From Streptomyces sp. SA15 (GTDB lineage: Bacteria; Actinomycetota; Actinomycetes; Streptomycetales; Streptomycetaceae), in the NCBI RefSeq assembly GCF_002291145.1, contig NZ_NTGE01000096.1:46257-110256 (forward strand): a stretch of 64,000 nucleotides of DNA, written 5' to 3'. The notes under the pieces are model-generated. The model was not told the origin of the DNA. It did no database searches and saw only the letters and a program-made list of their open reading frames with translations. The position numbers were made by a program, and so were the translations under genes. Positions 50,679 through 60,006 of this stretch are shown piece by piece (within the stretch, counting starts at the first letter, position 1; every line of letters starts with the position of its first letter).

Positions 50679-51677
50679 TTACAGGCCGGCCGCGGCGCTG
50701 AGCAGGTTCTTGGCGGCCAGGGCGAGCCCCTCGGTCTGGGAGTAGGCGGCGTCCTCGTGCTCGATGTTGACGGCCATGTCCGGGTCGATCTCGGCGAGGG
50801 CGCGCAGGAACCCGGTCCAGAAGGGGACGTCGTTCCCGAGGCCGACGGCGACGAACTTCCACGCCGGGTTCTCCGGCCAGGCGTTGCACCAGAAGCCGTA
50901 GCCGGTGGGCACCTTGTCGGGCGCGTCGGCAGGCACCCGGGTGAACGAGGTGTCCAGTACGCCGCGGATGTCGGCGCCGGGGCAGAGCGTGGCGTCCTTC
51001 GCGGCGGCGTGGAAGACCAGCGGGCCCAGCCACTTGATCGACTCGATGACGTCCATGCCCTGCCACATCAAGTGGGAGGGGTCCATCTCGGCGCCGATGT
51101 TCGTCGCGCCCGTCTCGTCGACGAGCCGCTTGAGGGTGACGGGGGAGAACACCACGTTGTGCGGGTGCATCTCGATGGCGACCCGGACGTCGTTCTCCCG
51201 GGCCAGCGCGTCGATCTCCTGCCAGAACTCGACGGCCACGCCCCACTGGTAGTCCAGGACGTCCATGTAGACGCCGTCCCACGGGTTGACGACCCAGGAG
51301 GGGTACTTGGCATCGGGGTCGGAGCCCGGGGTGCCGGACATGGTGACGACGTGCTTGACGCCGAGCAGACCGGCGAGCCGGATGGTGCGGCGCAGGTCGT
51401 CGGCGTGCTTCGGGCCCACCCCGGGGAGCGGGTTGAGCGGGTTGCCGTTGCAGTTGAGCCCGGTCAGTTCCATCCCGCGGTCGGCGAAGGTGGCCAGGTA
51501 CTCCTCGCGCGCGGTGGCCGAGGACAGCAGCAGGTCGACGGGGCAGTGCGGGGAGGGGATGAAGCCGCCGGCGTTGACCTCCACGGAGGTCAGGCCGTTG
51601 GCCTTCAGGATGTCGAGGGCCTCGGGGAGCGTCCGGTCGTGCAGACAGGCGGTGTAGGCGCCCAGCTTGAGGGCCAT
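50679..51677 (-). CDS. Sugar phosphate isomerase/epimerase family protein (TIM barrel), first copy
   Basis: The 332-residue protein has the xylose-isomerase-like AP-endonuclease-2 fold: LGAYTACLHDRTLPEALDIL, VEVNAGGFIPSPH, AIEMHPHNVVFSP, GAEMDPSHLMWQGMD and NIEHEDAAYSQTEG. The Glu, His and Asp residues are placed for a divalent metal site. Substrate is unknown; inosose, keto-sugars and epimerised hexoses are typical. It is the last gene of the LacI-linked operon. AGGAG precedes the ATG at 51677. Confidence 0.87.
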   Translation of the reverse strand: MALKLGAYTACLHDRTLPEALDILKANGLTSVEVNAGGFIPSPHCPVDLLLSSATAREEYLATFADRGMELTGLNCNGNPLNPLPGVGPKHADDLRRTIRLAGLLGVKHVVTMSGTPGSDPDAKYPSWVVNPWDGVYMDVLDYQWGVAVEFWQEIDALARENDVRVAIEMHPHNVVFSPVTLKRLVDETGATNIGAEMDPSHLMWQGMDVIESIKWLGPLVFHAAAKDATLCPGADIRGVLDTSFTRVPADAPDKVPTGYGFWCNAWPENPAWKFVAVGLGNDVPFWTGFLRALAEIDPDMAVNIEHEDAAYSQTEGLALAAKNLLSAAAGL

Positions 51678-51703
51678 GAGGGTGCTCCTTCGATGGGTGG
51701 GGG

Positions 51704-52900
51704 TCAGGCGACGGGCGGAATCGTGACGGCGGCGCCGGCGTTCTCGGAGGACTCGACGACGGCCCGGATGATCTCCATCGTGCGCAGCGCGTCGGCGAAC
51801 GTGGGGCAGGCCGGCAGCGGCTCGGCGACGCCCGCGACCTGGTCGAGGAACGCGCGTGCCTGGTAGGTGAAGTTGTCGCCGTTGCTTGCGCCGACACCCG
51901 GCGCCTCCATCGGGACACCGCCCGCGAAGTACGGCAGGTTCGGGCCGGCGATGATCTGCCGGGCGCCGCGGGTACGGGTGTCGGGCTGGGCGTCGTCGAA
52001 GAGGTACTCGGCGGGCCGGTGCTGGTCGAACGCGGCCCGGCCGCCGAGGCCCACGACATCGAAGGCGAGACCGTTGGGCAGGCCGAACGCGGTGCGCGAC
52101 ACCGAGAAGGTGCCGACGAGCCCCGACTCGAAGCGGGCGGTGAAGGACGCGGTGTCCTCGTTCTCGACCTCTCCCACCTCGTCGGACACGGGGGCCGCGT
52201 TGTGCCCGACGACCGCGCCCAGCGGCAGCGGCCGCTTGGGGATCTGCGTCGACAGCGAGGCACCGGACACCGCGGCGATGGGCCCGGCGACGTACTCGGC
52301 GACATCGATGACGTGCGAGCCGATGTCGCCGAGCGCACCGGAACCGGGGCCGCCCTTGAACCGCCAGCTCAGCGGCCCGCTCGGGTCGGTCGCGTAGTCG
52401 CACCAGTACCGGCCGCTGAACAGCGACAGATCGCCCAGCTCGCCGCGCCGCACGTGATCCCGGATCGCGGCGATGCCGGGGGAACGCCGGAAGGTGTACC
52501 CGACGGCGGTCACGACATCGGCGGTGCGCTCCCACGCGGCCATCGCGCGGGCGTCCTCGAGCGAGCCGGCCAGCGGCTTCTCGCACAGCACGTGTTTGCC
52601 CGCGGCGATCAGCGCCTGAGCGATCGGCCGGTGCAGAGCATTGCCCACGACGATGCTGACGGCGTCGATCGTCGGGTCCTCGGCGACGGCCTCCCAGCTC
52701 GCGAGCGCCTTCTCATAGCCGTACCGGCGGGCGGCATCCTCACCGAGTGCGACGTTGGCGTCGGCGATCGCGGCCAGACGGATCGGCGGCAGGCCCGCCC
52801 CGAAGACCGTGTTGACGTTGCGGTAGCCGGCGGCATGGCTGCGGCCGGCCATACCGGCGCCGATCACCGCGACGGAGAGGGGTTTGGCGGACGTGGTCAT
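51704..52900 (-). CDS. Gfo/Idh/MocA-family dehydrogenase
   Basis: The 398-residue protein has an N-terminal Rossmann fold (VAVIGAGMAGRSHAAGYRNV), the conserved GKHVLCEKPLAGSLEDARAM with the catalytic Lys of EKP, and GDIGSHVIDVAEYVAGP with the catalytic His. Such NAD(P)-dependent enzymes oxidise sugars or inositols, often working with the isomerases that flank it here. It sits between two isomerase genes. I chose the ATG at 52900. Confidence 0.9.
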   Translation of the reverse strand: MTTSAKPLSVAVIGAGMAGRSHAAGYRNVNTVFGAGLPPIRLAAIADANVALGEDAARRYGYEKALASWEAVAEDPTIDAVSIVVGNALHRPIAQALIAAGKHVLCEKPLAGSLEDARAMAAWERTADVVTAVGYTFRRSPGIAAIRDHVRRGELGDLSLFSGRYWCDYATDPSGPLSWRFKGGPGSGALGDIGSHVIDVAEYVAGPIAAVSGASLSTQIPKRPLPLGAVVGHNAAPVSDEVGEVENEDTASFTARFESGLVGTFSVSRTAFGLPNGLAFDVVGLGGRAAFDQHRPAEYLFDDAQPDTRTRGARQIIAGPNLPYFAGGVPMEAPGVGASNGDNFTYQARAFLDQVAGVAEPLPACPTFADALRTMEIIRAVVESSENAGAAVTIPPVA

Positions 52901-53021
52901 GGGAGTGCCTTTCGGGGGCTGTGAGCTGTTGTTGGTTGAGTGCGTATGAGCGCGGTCACCGGTGTCGGCGCGATGTCCGACGTACCGACGAAGCGGGTGT
53001 CGACGCCGTGGCACACTCGTG

Positions 53022-53879
53022 TCAGGCCCCGGCGGCCAGGTACTCCGCGATCTTCTCCCGCATGAAGAGGGACGACTCCTTCGCCCGTTCCTCCCAGGCG
53101 AAGACGCACGCCGTCAGCGTGCCGTCGAAGCCGCTCGCACGCAGCTCGCGGAAGAGCTCGTCGAAGTCGACCTCGCCCTGCCCGATGTCCAGGTGCTGGT
53201 GGATGCGGGCCGGCGTGCCAGGCGGGTTGAGGATGTAGCGGTTGCCGGAGGACGCGGTGTGGTCGAAGGCGTCGGCCAGGTGGACGTGCGTGAGCAGGTG
53301 TCCCGCGTACTTGATGATGCCGGGGGCGTCGTCGCCGATGTGGAAGGTGTGCGGGGCGCAGTAGAGGAACGTGACGTTGGAGTGGTTGACGCCCCGGATC
53401 AGGTTGACCGCGTCGTAGCCGTTCTCGATGAAGTCGTCCGGGTGCGGTTCCAGGGCGAGGCGGACGCCCTCGCGTTCGAACAGCGGCAGCAGCTCGTCCA
53501 TCGACTTCCAGAACTGCGCCTCGCTGCGGTCGGCGTCTTCGGGGCGCCCGTTGAACTCGGAGATCATGCTGTCCACTCCGAGGTCGGCGGCGATTTGGAT
53601 CGACCGCTTCCAATACCGTACGGCGGCCTGCCGGGCGTCCTCGTCGGGGCCGGACCAGCGGAACAGGGGCAGGAGGGAGGAGATGCCGACGCCCGCCGCG
53701 TCCAGCGCCTTGCGGAACTTCCGTACGGTGGCGTCGTCCACCCGTGGGTGCCGGAAGAACGGGATGAAGTCCTCGCGGGGGGACAGCTCGATCCACTCGT
53801 AACCCAACTCGGCCACCGCGCCGGGGAGTTCGAGGAGCGGGACGTTGCGGATCATGTAGGGGTCGAGAGCGATCTTCAT
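53022..53879 (-). CDS. Sugar phosphate isomerase/epimerase family protein, second copy
   Basis: The 285-residue protein is a second TIM-barrel isomerase (KIALDPYMIRNVPLLELPGA, EWIELSPREDFIPFF, LALEPHPDDFIENG, HLLTHVHLADAFDH). It is only distantly like the copy at 50679. Two different isomerases plus one Gfo/Idh/MocA enzyme is the pattern of inositol-like or rare-sugar catabolism. ATG at 53879 follows AAGGCACC. A 121-nt gap separates it from the dehydrogenase gene. Confidence 0.87.
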   Translation of the reverse strand: MKIALDPYMIRNVPLLELPGAVAELGYEWIELSPREDFIPFFRHPRVDDATVRKFRKALDAAGVGISSLLPLFRWSGPDEDARQAAVRYWKRSIQIAADLGVDSMISEFNGRPEDADRSEAQFWKSMDELLPLFEREGVRLALEPHPDDFIENGYDAVNLIRGVNHSNVTFLYCAPHTFHIGDDAPGIIKYAGHLLTHVHLADAFDHTASSGNRYILNPPGTPARIHQHLDIGQGEVDFDELFRELRASGFDGTLTACVFAWEERAKESSLFMREKIAEYLAAGA

Positions 53880-53890
53880 GAGGGTGCCTT

Positions 53891-54247
53891 TCAACGACCG
53901 TCGATCTGGAGAGCGAGGTCCGCCTCTTCGGGGAGTTCCTCGACGTCCACGCCCCGGACCTGTGCCAACTCGCCGCCGATCATCAGCAGCGCCACCGGTA
54001 TGGTCACGATCCCGATCGTCGACGACTGGTACAGGATGTTCGCCATCGAGCTGCCGTCACGCACCGGCGGCGCCGAGATCAGGAAGAACACGTACACCGC
54101 CACCGCGCCGAGGAAGACACCCACCTCGGGACGGGCGAGCAGCCGCAGCGCCAGGGGACGTTCCGCCGTGCGGCCGTCCTTCTCGCCGGCCGGCGGAGCC
54201 GGCGACGGGGAGCCCGTCGCCGGAGCCGTTGTCTGGGCCATGCTCAT
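53891..54247 (-). pseudogene. Truncated sugar ABC transporter permease (RbsC-like N-terminus only)
   Basis: The first about 95 residues are the start of a ribose-type permease: an N-terminal cytoplasmic tail, a first membrane helix (VGVFLGAVAVYVFFLISAPP), FNIxx-like NILYQSSTIGIVTIPVALLM and IGGE. In relatives IGGEFDLS continues into six to eight more helices. Here the sequence switches after GGE to AQVRGVDVEELPEEADLALQ and stops. About 250 residues of permease and the whole ATPase gene expected next are missing, so a deletion joined this stump to foreign or distal sequence. The start overlaps the binding protein stop (TGATG). Confidence 0.85.
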
Positions 54248-55266
54248 CACCTGGTGCCCTTCGCGGCGTACCCGGCGATCTTGGCGACGTTGGACTTGTC
54301 GACGAAGGCCGGACCGGTCAGCACCGGCTGCTCACCACCACCGCTGTAGTTGCCGTTGTTCTTGTAGAGCCACAGCGAGTCGACCGCCAGGTAGCCCTGG
54401 AGGTAGGGCTGCTGGTCGACGGCGAACTGGATACTGTCGTTCTCGATGGCCGAGATGAGTTCCTTGTTGAGGTCGAAGGTGGCGATCTTCGCCTTGCTGC
54501 CGGTCTCGTCCACCGACTGCGCGGCCGTCAGCGCGATCGGGGCGGCGAGCGTGACCACCTCGTCGATGGAGGAGTCCTGCTTCAGCTTGGCGGTGATCGT
54601 CGACTTCACGGACGGCATGTCGGCGCCGTTGACGTACAGCTTGGTGGTCTTGCCCTTGAAGCCCTTCTCCACACCCGCGCAGCGCTGGTCCAGGTTGACC
54701 GCTCCCTGGACCTGGACCACGCACAGGGCGTGCTTGGCGTCGGTGGAGTTGAGCCTCGTGCCGAGCGCCTCGCCGGAGACGGTTTCGTCCTGACCGAAGA
54801 ACGACAGCAGGCCCTGCTCCTTCCAGTCGGAGGTGCCGGCGTTGAAGCCGACGATCGGGATGCCGGCCTGCTCGGCCTTGGCGACCACGTCCTTCAGGGC
54901 GTCGGGCTTGGCGAGGGTGACGGCGATGCCGTCGACCTTCTGGTCGATGGCGTTCTGGACCAGGCTGGCCTGGTCGGCGGCGTTCTCGTCGTTGGAGTAG
55001 ACGAGCTTGACGTTGTCCTTGGCGGCCGCGGCCTCGGCGCCCTTCCGGATGGTGTCCCAGAAGGTGTCGCCCGCGGGCGCGTGGGTGACCATCGCGATCG
55101 TCATGCGGGGCGTATTCGCCTTGCCCGCGGAGATGTCGTTCGCGGCTTCCTCGGCCTTCTTGCCGCCGGAGCCGCTGGAACAGCCGGCGAGGGTGAGGGC
55201 GGTCGCGGCGGCGACGGCCACGGCGGGGACGATTCCGCGGGAACGGGGGAGGGATGTGCGACTCAT
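54247..55266 (-). CDS. Sugar ABC transporter substrate-binding lipoprotein (RbsB-like)
   Basis: The 339-residue protein has a lipobox LTLAGC (Cys at about 29) and a periplasmic-binding-protein type I fold: IAMVTHAPAGDTFWDTIRKG, ASLVQNAIDQKVDGIAVTLA, IPIVGFNAGT and AVDQQPYLQGYLAVDSLW. It should deliver a sugar or sugar-like compound to an ABC importer, but its permease is broken here. It is the first gene of the operon and is divergent from the LacI regulator, with a TTAAAGCGCTTTAA operator between. Confidence 0.9.
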   Translation of the reverse strand: MSRTSLPRSRGIVPAVAVAAATALTLAGCSSGSGGKKAEEAANDISAGKANTPRMTIAMVTHAPAGDTFWDTIRKGAEAAAAKDNVKLVYSNDENAADQASLVQNAIDQKVDGIAVTLAKPDALKDVVAKAEQAGIPIVGFNAGTSDWKEQGLLSFFGQDETVSGEALGTRLNSTDAKHALCVVQVQGAVNLDQRCAGVEKGFKGKTTKLYVNGADMPSVKSTITAKLKQDSSIDEVVTLAAPIALTAAQSVDETGSKAKIATFDLNKELISAIENDSIQFAVDQQPYLQGYLAVDSLWLYKNNGNYSGGGEQPVLTGPAFVDKSNVAKIAGYAAKGTR

Positions 55267-55445
55267 GACTGATGCACCTCGCTGTGCATGGGAGGGGAGG
55301 TAGGGGGCGGTGGATCCGCGGCTGCTTGGTGGGGCCGGGGCGGTCGCGACGGCCTCGGTCGGCGTCGCGGTGCCGTGGGAGCCGGAGGGCGCGAGATGTG
55401 GGGCGCCGCACTGCCGGGCTGGCTACGTTGGAACAACAGGACAAT

Positions 55446-55459
55446 TTAAAGCGCTTTAA
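55446..55459. promoter_or_regulatory. LacI-type operator TTAAAGCGCTTTAA
   Basis: A perfect 14-bp palindrome with the central CG typical of LacI/GalR operators lies in the 267-bp divergent region between the binding protein gene and the LacI gene. It stands out as AT-rich in a GC-rich region. Confidence 0.8.
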
Positions 55460-55533
55460 GTCCTGGTACTATCGGCTCGTTTCGTGAGCGTGTCAAGGGT
55501 GTTGCGCGAGGAGATTGCCGCCAGGAGGCTCAA

Positions 55534-56565
55534 GTGGACGACAGCGGTGCCGAGCATCACCGGAACGGCACGAACAAGCGTCCTCGGCTGGAGGACGTGG
55601 CCGCCCGGGTGGGCGTGTCCACCGCCTCCGTGTCCCTGGTGCTGCGCGGTGTGCCCGGGCCCAGTGAACGCACCCGGCAGCGCGTCCTGAAGGCGGCCGC
55701 CGACCTCGGCTACCAGGTGGACCGCACCGCGAGCGTGCTGGCCAGCAGGCGCAGCAGGCTGCTCGGCGTCATGGTCGACATCCACAGTCCCTTCCACGCC
55801 GAACTGGTCGAGCATCTGCACACGGCCGCCGAGGACGTCGGCTACGACCTCGTCCTGAGCACCCAGACCCGTACCCGCGACGAGCACACCGCCGTCGAGA
55901 CGCTGCTGGCCTTCCGCAGCGAGGCGCTGATCCTGCTCGGCCCGACCGCTCCCGCGGACACCCTCGCCGCCCTCGACCGCAAGTCACCCGTCATCGCCGT
56001 CGGCCGCCGGATCGCCGACGCCGCCCTGGACGTCGTACGCACCGCGGACGACGACGGAGTGGGCCAGATCGTCGACCATCTGGTGGGCCTCGGCCACCGT
56101 GCGATCACGTACGTCGACGGCGGCAAGGGCGTCATCGCCACCGACCGGCGCCGCGGCTACCGCGGCGCGATGCGCCGTCACGGCCTGGACGAGTACATCC
56201 GGGTGCTGCGCGGCGACCACACCGAAGTGGCCGGCGAGCGCGCCGCGCGCGATCTCCTCGACGGCGACAGCCTGCCCACCGCCGTGGTCGCCTTCAACGA
56301 CCAGTGCGCCATCGGCGTCCTGACCGCCCTCGGTCGCGCGGGCGTCGCCGTCCCGGGCGAGGTGTCCGTGGTCGGCTACGACGACGACACCCTCTCCCGG
56401 CTGAGCTGCTTCAACCTGACCACCGTGAGCCAGGGCGCCCGGGAGCAGGCGTGGCACGCGGTGACCGCCGCCGTCGAACGCCTCGACCAGGGCCGCACCG
56501 CCCCCCGCGAGGTCGTCCTCCCCCCGCATCTCGTCGTACGCGGCACCACGGCCGAGCCCGCCTGA
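55534..56565 (+). CDS. LacI-family transcriptional regulator
   Basis: The 343-residue protein has the LacI helix-turn-helix near the N-terminus (RLEDVAARVGVSTASVSLVL, then the hinge RGVPGPSERTRQRVLKAA) and a periplasmic-binding-protein-like effector domain (SRLLGVMVDIHSPFHAELVE, YVDGGKGVIATDRRRGYRGA, VVAFNDQCAIGVL). It probably represses the divergent sugar operon until a sugar binds. The GTG at 55534 has CAGGAGG 5 nt upstream, which decides the start. Confidence 0.92.
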   Translation: MDDSGAEHHRNGTNKRPRLEDVAARVGVSTASVSLVLRGVPGPSERTRQRVLKAAADLGYQVDRTASVLASRRSRLLGVMVDIHSPFHAELVEHLHTAAEDVGYDLVLSTQTRTRDEHTAVETLLAFRSEALILLGPTAPADTLAALDRKSPVIAVGRRIADAALDVVRTADDDGVGQIVDHLVGLGHRAITYVDGGKGVIATDRRRGYRGAMRRHGLDEYIRVLRGDHTEVAGERAARDLLDGDSLPTAVVAFNDQCAIGVLTALGRAGVAVPGEVSVVGYDDDTLSRLSCFNLTTVSQGAREQAWHAVTAAVERLDQGRTAPREVVLPPHLVVRGTTAEPA

Positions 56566-56822
56566 CACGCTCCGCCGGCCCTGTCGCCGTGGGCGGGACG
56601 GTCGGGCCCCCGCTTCGCTCAGAGGCCGGCAGGTTGGGGGGAGCCGTCACCCCTCTTCCATTCGGCCCAATCGCCTGGACCGACGGACTGACGCACCCTC
56701 AGGAGAGGTACTTCCGGCCCGGACGGAGGGAAGCGGCCTTACTGACGCCGGCGCGGGAACGCTGCCGAACCTCCCGTCCCCTTCGTGGCAGGTTCCCTCG
56801 TCGGCGCGTAACGTGACGCAGC

Positions 56823-57656
56823 ATGAAGATCCTGATCAGCGCCGACATGGAAGGAGCCACCGGTGTGACGTGGCCCGCCGACGTGCTGCCGGGAACGCCG
56901 CAGTGGGAGCGGTGCCGGGCGATGTTCACCTCGGACGTCAACGCCGCCGTGCTGGGATTCTTCGACGGCGGCGCCGACGAGGTGCTCGTCAACGAGGCGC
57001 ACTGGACCATGCGCAACCTGCTGCTCGAACAGCTGGACGAGCGGGCGCAGATGCTCACCGGGCGGCACAAGTCCCTGTCCATGGTGGAGGGCGTGCAGCA
57101 CGGCGACGTGGACGGCATCGCCTTCGTCGGCTACCACGCGGGCGCCGGCATGGAGGGCGTCCTCGCGCACACCTACCTCGCCAACTCCATCACCGGGGTG
57201 TGGCTGAACGACGTACGGGCGAGCGAGGGGCTGCTCAACGCGCACGTCGTCGCCGAGTACGGCGTGCCGGTCGTGCTCGTCACCGGCGACGACGTGGCCT
57301 GCGAGGACGCGCTCGGCTATGCCCCCGAGGCGCTGAAGGTCGCCGTCAAGGACCACGTGTCGCGGTACGCGGCCGTGTGCCGTACGCCGGGCAGGACCGC
57401 CGCCGACATCCGGGCCGCGGCGAAGGAGGCCGCCGCCCTGGCGGTCCGTCAGGAACCGGTGCGCGGCGGCCCGTTCACGATCGCGCTGGAATTCGACGCA
57501 GAGCACCTCGCGATGGCCGCCACCGTCGTACCGGGCGTGACCCGCGTCGCCGAGCGGAAGGTGATGTACACCAGCGAGCGCATGTACGAGGGGATCCGCA
57601 CCTTCAAGGCGGTCACCACGATCGTCTCGGCCGCGGTGGAGGAGCAGTATGGCTGA
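56823..57656 (+). CDS. D-aminopeptidase, M55 family (DppA-like)
   Basis: The 277-residue protein starts MKILISADMEGATGVTW with the Asp and Glu zinc ligands of DppA, then VNEAHWTMRNLL and the His of FVGYHAGAGMEG. M55 enzymes are self-compartmentalised decamers that cleave D-Ala-D-Ala and related D-amino-acid peptides. The next two genes are also peptidases (M20 and S66), so the three probably process peptidoglycan-derived or D-amino-acid peptides. The stop overlaps the next start by 8 nt. Confidence 0.9.
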   Translation: MKILISADMEGATGVTWPADVLPGTPQWERCRAMFTSDVNAAVLGFFDGGADEVLVNEAHWTMRNLLLEQLDERAQMLTGRHKSLSMVEGVQHGDVDGIAFVGYHAGAGMEGVLAHTYLANSITGVWLNDVRASEGLLNAHVVAEYGVPVVLVTGDDVACEDALGYAPEALKVAVKDHVSRYAAVCRTPGRTAADIRAAAKEAAALAVRQEPVRGGPFTIALEFDAEHLAMAATVVPGVTRVAERKVMYTSERMYEGIRTFKAVTTIVSAAVEEQYG

Positions 57657-58953
57657 CCAGCAGGCCCTGGACGAGGTCGTCGAGTTCACCTCCGACCTCA
57701 TCCGCATCGACACCACCAACCGGGGCGGCGGCGACTGCCAGGAGCGGCCCGCCGCCGAGTACGCCGCCGCCCGCCTCGCCGAGGCGGGCCTGGAGCCCAC
57801 CCTGCTGGAGCGGGCTCGGGGCCGTACGAACGTCGTCGCCCGCATCGAGGGCACCGACCCGTCGGCCGACGCCCTGCTCGTCCACGGTCATCTGGACGTC
57901 GTGCCCGCCGAGGCCCGGGACTGGAGCGTGCACCCCTTCTCCGGGGAGGTCCGCGACGGCGTCGTGTGGGGGCGCGGCGCCGTCGACATGAAGAACATGG
58001 ACGCGATGATCCTCGCCGTCGTCCGGGCCTGGGCGCGGGAGGGCGTACGGCCCCGGCGCGACCTCGTCATCGCCTTCACCGCAGACGAGGAGGCGAGCGC
58101 CGAGGACGGCTCCGGATTCCTCGCCCACCGGCACGCCGGGCTGTTCGAGGGCTGCACGGAGGGCATCAGCGAGTCAGGGGCGTTCACCTTTCATGACGGC
58201 GGCGGGCGCCAGATCTACCCGATCGCGGCCGGTGAGCGCGGCACGGGCTGGCTCAGGCTCACGGCGCGCGGGCGGGCCGGGCACGGCTCCAAGGTGAACC
58301 GCGAGAACGCCGTGACCCGTCTCGCCGCCGCGATCACCAGGATCGGCGAGCACGAGTGGCCGCTGCGGCTCACCCCGACCGTGCGCGCCGCGCTCACCGA
58401 ACTCGCCGCGCTGTACGGCATCGACACCGATCTGCGCGACGTGGACGCGCTGCTGGACAAGCTGGGCCCGGCGGCGGCGCTCGTCGAGGCGACCGTCCGC
58501 AACAGCGCCAACCCGACCATGCTGGACGCCGGCTACAAGATCAATGTGATTCCGGGGGAGGCGGCGGCATACGTCGACGGGCGGTATCTGTACGGCGCCG
58601 AGGCCGAGTTCCGCGCCACGCTCGACCGGCTCACCGGGCCGGACGTGCACTGGGAGTTCCAGCACCGCGAGGTCGCCCTCCAGGCACCGGTGGACTCGCC
58701 GACGTACGCGAAGATGCGCGCCGCCGTCGAGGAGTTCGCGCCGGAGGGGCACGTCGTTCCGTACTGCATGTCCGGCGGCACGGACGCCAAGCAGTTCTCA
58801 CGCCTCGGCATCACCGGCTACGGCTTTGCGCCGCTGAAGCTGCCGGAGGGCTTCGACTACCAGGCTCTCTTCCACGGAGTGGACGAGCGCGTCCCGGTGG
58901 AGGCGCTGCACTTCGGGGTTCGGGTGCTCGACCGTTTCCTGCGGACGGCCTAG
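57649..58953 (+). CDS. M20-family metallopeptidase
   Basis: The 434-residue protein has the M20 zinc motifs: LLVHGHLDVVPAE with the first His and Asp, GRGAVDMKNMDAM with the shared Asp, TADEEASAEDG with the catalytic Glu pair, and a dimerisation domain before the last His in YQALFHGVDERV. It would hydrolyse a dipeptide or N-acyl amino acid. It overlaps the DppA-like gene by 8 nt and is 4 nt from the next gene, so the three are one operon. Confidence 0.9.
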   Translation: MADQQALDEVVEFTSDLIRIDTTNRGGGDCQERPAAEYAAARLAEAGLEPTLLERARGRTNVVARIEGTDPSADALLVHGHLDVVPAEARDWSVHPFSGEVRDGVVWGRGAVDMKNMDAMILAVVRAWAREGVRPRRDLVIAFTADEEASAEDGSGFLAHRHAGLFEGCTEGISESGAFTFHDGGGRQIYPIAAGERGTGWLRLTARGRAGHGSKVNRENAVTRLAAAITRIGEHEWPLRLTPTVRAALTELAALYGIDTDLRDVDALLDKLGPAAALVEATVRNSANPTMLDAGYKINVIPGEAAAYVDGRYLYGAEAEFRATLDRLTGPDVHWEFQHREVALQAPVDSPTYAKMRAAVEEFAPEGHVVPYCMSGGTDAKQFSRLGITGYGFAPLKLPEGFDYQALFHGVDERVPVEALHFGVRVLDRFLRTA

Positions 58954-58957
58954 GCGA

Positions 58958-59920
58958 GTGGAGACAGTGAAGGAACACGTCGATGGAGCGGGCCCGGTGA
59001 AGGAACTCCTGCGGCCGTCCCGGCTCGCCCCCGGTGCCCGCGTGGCCGTCGTCGCGCCCAGCGGGCCCGTGCCCGAGGAGCGGTTGCAGGCCGGGCTCGA
59101 CGTGCTGCGCGGCTGGGACCTCGACCCTGTGGTGGCGCCCCATGTGCCGGCCCGGCACGGCGAGTTCGGATACCTGGCGGGTACGGACGCCGACCGGGCC
59201 GCCGATCTGCAGGGCGCCTGGTGCGATCCGGCCGTGGACGCGGTGCTGTGCGCGCGGGGCGGGTACGGGGCGCAGCGGATGGTCGACCTGCTCGACTGGG
59301 CGGCGATGCGGGCGGCCGGACCGAAGGTGTTCGTGGGCTTCAGCGACATCACGGTGCTGCACCAGGCGTTCGCCACCCGGCTGGGCCTGGTCACGCTGCA
59401 CGGGCCGGCGGCGGCCGGCGTCGACTTCATCAAGAACGCCCGGGCGCAGGAGCACCTGAAGGCCACGCTGTTCGCTCCGGAGACGGTCCGTACGATCGCC
59501 TCCGCCGGTACGGCCATGGTTCCCGGGCGCGCCCGGGGCGTCACGCTGGGCGGCTGTCTGAGCCTGCTCGCCTCCGACCTCGGTACGCCGCACGCCCGCA
59601 CCGGGGCCCGGGGCGGCCTGCTGCTGATCGAGGACGTGGGCGAACGGACGTACCGAATAGACCGGATGCTGACCCAGCTCCTGCGCAGCGGATGGCTCGA
59701 CGGCGTCACCGGGATCGCGCTCGGCTCCTGGGCCGGGTGCGGTCCGTACGACGAAGTGCGTGCGGTCCTCGCCGACCGGCTCGCCGGACTCGGGGTGCCC
59801 GTGGTGGAGGAGTTCGGGTTCGGGCACTGCGAGGGGGCGCTGACGATCCCCTTCGGAGTGACGGCCGAACTCGACGCCGACGCGGGCACGGTGACGCTCG
59901 ACGCACCGGCTCTGCGCTGA
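58958..59920 (+). CDS. S66-family LD-carboxypeptidase (LdcA-like)
   Basis: The 320-residue protein has the S66 layout: VAVVAPSGPVPEERLQAGLD, DAVLCARGGYGAQRMVDLL, the nucleophile in VFVGFSDITVLHQ, the catalytic Glu in LLIEDVGERTYRIDRML and the His in FGFGHCEGALTIPFG. These cytoplasmic enzymes remove D-Ala from muropeptide tetrapeptides during murein recycling. It completes the three-peptidase operon. GTG at 58958 follows the upstream stop by 4 nt. Confidence 0.92.
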   Translation: METVKEHVDGAGPVKELLRPSRLAPGARVAVVAPSGPVPEERLQAGLDVLRGWDLDPVVAPHVPARHGEFGYLAGTDADRAADLQGAWCDPAVDAVLCARGGYGAQRMVDLLDWAAMRAAGPKVFVGFSDITVLHQAFATRLGLVTLHGPAAAGVDFIKNARAQEHLKATLFAPETVRTIASAGTAMVPGRARGVTLGGCLSLLASDLGTPHARTGARGGLLLIEDVGERTYRIDRMLTQLLRSGWLDGVTGIALGSWAGCGPYDEVRAVLADRLAGLGVPVVEEFGFGHCEGALTIPFGVTAELDADAGTVTLDAPALR

Positions 59921-60006
59921 GCCCGTTCCCCTGAATACCTGTCAAGAAACACCCGTCACGGCGATTGACCTCGCCTGACACGTGTCACACCATGGCTGTC
60001 GACAGT

